A stretch of 64,000 nt of DNA, from positions 27,105 through 91,104 of the forward strand of contig NW_022651115.1 of assembly GCF_004027225.2 (NCBI RefSeq), written 5' to 3'. The translations under genes were made by a program, and so were the position numbers. How positions within the stretch are numbered: the stretch's first letter is position 1; every line of letters begins with the position of its first letter. Below are positions 63,501 through 64,000 of the stretch, piece by piece. This stretch comes from Strigops habroptila (lineage: Eukaryota > Chordata > Aves > Psittaciformes > Psittacidae). The notes below the pieces were generated by a model, which had not been told where the DNA came from, ran no database searches, and saw only the letters and a list, made by a program, of their open reading frames with translations.

Positions 63501-63974
63501 CATCCATCCATCTATACTCAACTACCCCTCCATCCTTCCAAGCTATCACACCCCCATCCTTCCATTGATCCCCACATCACCACCCACCACCTTTCCTCCC
63601 TTGCCAAAGAACAAGCACGGGCCCTGCCCAAGCTTCTGTCCACTACAAAACGCGGTTCAGCAGGGCTGGTGCCAGAGCCCCCTCACCTGTGACAGTGTCG
63701 GTGGAGACGGGGCCCAGCCGTTTGCGACCCCACAGCCCGTACAGGTTGAACTTGTAGCGGCGGGACGGGGACAGCCCCGGCACCGTCAGCGTGCGGGAAC
63801 CCCCGTCCACGGGCAGCACCTGGGGCTGGCCTTGTGCATCCCGGTACTGCAGCGTGAAGGAGTCAAAGGTGCCCTCGGGGACGCTCCACTCCAGCTGCAC
63901 GGAGTCAGGCGTGACGTGAGGGGCCTTCAGCTCGCCCAGCACTGGCTGCGGTGCTGCTTCCTCCTCTTGGGGAG
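51572..63974 (-). CDS. TNXB: Tenascin-X-like protein, C-terminal part (continues beyond right edge)
   Basis: A large secreted matrix glycoprotein of fibronectin type III repeats ending in a fibrinogen-related globe; in mammals tenascin-X organises collagen fibrils. From the right I read five single-exon FN3 domains (63687-63974, 62338-62625, 60819-61106, 60245-60532, 58524-58808), one FN3 split over 56419-56543 and 55737-55869, then five fibrinogen-domain exons (55147-55298, 54427-54523, 53086-53247, 52300-52463, 51572-51652). All phases join. The fibrinogen part has [64 protein letters not shown] and [24 protein letters not shown] is preferred over TNC or TNR because of the CENPA linkage. 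The N-terminal EGF repeats and most FN3 domains lie outside. Confidence 0.9.
51690..52275. repeat. CCCCCATAGCCCCCATGGC-type minisatellite, TNXB intron
   Basis: Units of 9-10 bp (CCCCCATAG, CCCCCATGG) fill most of the terminal tenascin intron, up to the GC donor. Confidence 0.9.
52500..53060. repeat. Degenerate CCCCCCAGACCCCTCCAAGA repeat, TNXB intron
   Basis: C-rich degenerate units with AAGACC and GGACCC cores between fibrinogen exons. No gene was seen inside. Confidence 0.75.
53260..54215. repeat. Minisatellite (CACACGGACATTGGGGTGAGCACAGGGACCC), ~35-36-bp unit
   Basis: About 26 units with deletion variants, between fibrinogen exons 53086-53247 and 54427-54523. Minus-strand frames up to 536 codons long are artefacts. 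Confidence 0.95.
54530..55100. repeat. C-rich degenerate repeat, TNXB intron
   Basis: Starts with two 80-bp copies (CCAGCCCCATAGAGACCCCC near 54560 and 54615), then degenerate CCCCCCAACCCCTCCCAGTG units up to the exon at 55147. Confidence 0.75.
55737..56543 (-). other. TNXB: Membrane-proximal-type FN3 domain in two exons
   Basis: 56419-56543 encodes the first half ([32 protein letters not shown]) and 55737-55869 the second ([32 protein letters not shown]). It is the last FN3 domain before the fibrinogen globe and is clearly divergent from the five upstream copies. Confidence 0.88.
55880..56415. repeat. ATTGGGGTCCCACAAGGAAT-type repeat, TNXB intron
   Basis: About 14 degenerate units of 30-40 bp within the intron that splits the last FN3 domain. 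A similar AAGGACCCAACATCCCCC repeat occupies about 55350-55730. Confidence 0.88.
56815..58035. repeat. (CCAT)n / CCTCCCTCC satellite-like array
   Basis: 1.2 kb of CCATCCATCC with interspersed CCTCCCTCC and CATCAGTCC variants and higher-order copies of about 130-250 bp. Shorter CCAT arrays recur in the other FN3 introns (about 58195-58230, 60010-60050, 61290-61325, 61660-61690, 63390-63510). The long His-Pro-Ser-Ile frames are artefacts. Confidence 0.97.
59186..59645 (-). mobile_element. CR1 LINE 3' fragment (~460 bp)
   Basis: Contains GTTGGAAAGGACCTTAAAGC, CCAGAGCAGGTTGCTCCAAG, CAACCTGGCCTTGAACACTG and CACAGCTTCTCTGGGCACCC: the best-preserved CR1 copy in the window, inverted, inside a TNXB intron. 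Confidence 0.92.
59646..60000. other. Non-repetitive intronic island with an 87-codon minus-strand frame
   Basis: Between the CR1 fragment and a CCAT array. On the minus strand, 59652-59915 is open and contains a hydrophobic Gly/Val/Ile-rich segment ([20 protein letters not shown]). I do not recognise it; it may be chance, an old pseudogene or part of another mobile element. Confidence 0.35.
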
Positions 63975-64000
63975 CTGGGGATGCAATCGAGAGGAAACAG

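Larger units (their letters stand above)
58524..63974 (-). other. TNXB: Array of five near-identical FN3 exons
   Basis: Each exon is 288 bp (285 for the first), enters in phase 1 and leaves in phase 1, and encodes one FN3 domain with [40 protein letters not shown] and [20 protein letters not shown]. The copies at 58524, 60819, 62338 and 63687 differ at only a few bases. The one at 60245 shares its N-terminal half with the rest but diverges in the C-terminal half ([38 protein letters not shown]) and uses a weak GTTATT donor. Flanking intron segments are also duplicated. Confidence 0.93.

Overview
The window reads as bird nuclear DNA from a gene-dense, GC-rich microchromosome, most likely the MHC-linked one (chicken chromosome 16-like). 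The reasons are several CR1 LINE remnants, very short introns, an intron-by-intron load of minisatellites, a recent endogenous retrovirus, and genes of the extended class II region (COL11A2, WDR46, B3GALT4, PFDN6) beside CENPA and a tenascin-X-like gene, which are MHC-linked in chicken. The bird order cannot be fixed by eye. I located exons by reading splice sites and phase directly.

Layout. 41-18462 (minus) is COL11A2: 60 exons covering the TSPN/laminin-G-like domain, the variable region, the minor helix and nearly all of the major triple helix. The C-propeptide lies off the left edge and the signal-peptide exon is not visible. 18502-19000 is an N gap. 19001-23904 (plus) is the C-terminal part of WDR46 (U3 snoRNP/SSU processome). 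25479-26888 (minus) is intronless B3GALT4. It is head-to-head with PFDN6 (27557-29238, plus) across a 0.7-kb GC-rich interval with a repeated GC/CACCC-box motif.

From 29.4 to 44.3 kb there is no confident host gene: microsatellite-like arrays, CR1 scraps, AT-richer unique sequence and a retrovirus-derived element (34808-40102). Its LTRs look identical where they overlap, but gag, pol and env are badly deleted, and a roughly 550-bp CpG-rich block of apparently non-viral origin sits between the gag and pol remnants. A possible orphan terminal exon lies at 42557-42669. CENPA (44489-48855, plus) follows a promoter with CCAAT, ETS/CRE-like and CDE/CHR cell-cycle elements. A tenascin gene, called TNXB from context (51572-63974, minus), supplies a fibrinogen-like C-terminus, one two-exon FN3 domain and five single-exon FN3 domains that are almost copies of one another. 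It continues off the right edge.

The genes do not form one pathway. COL11A2 and TNXB encode extracellular matrix, B3GALT4 is a Golgi glycosyltransferase, PFDN6 a cytosolic chaperone subunit, WDR46 nucleolar and CENPA centromeric. What unites them is the genomic setting: compact housekeeping exons embedded in private, strand-asymmetric minisatellites, which explains why almost every long open frame here is spurious.
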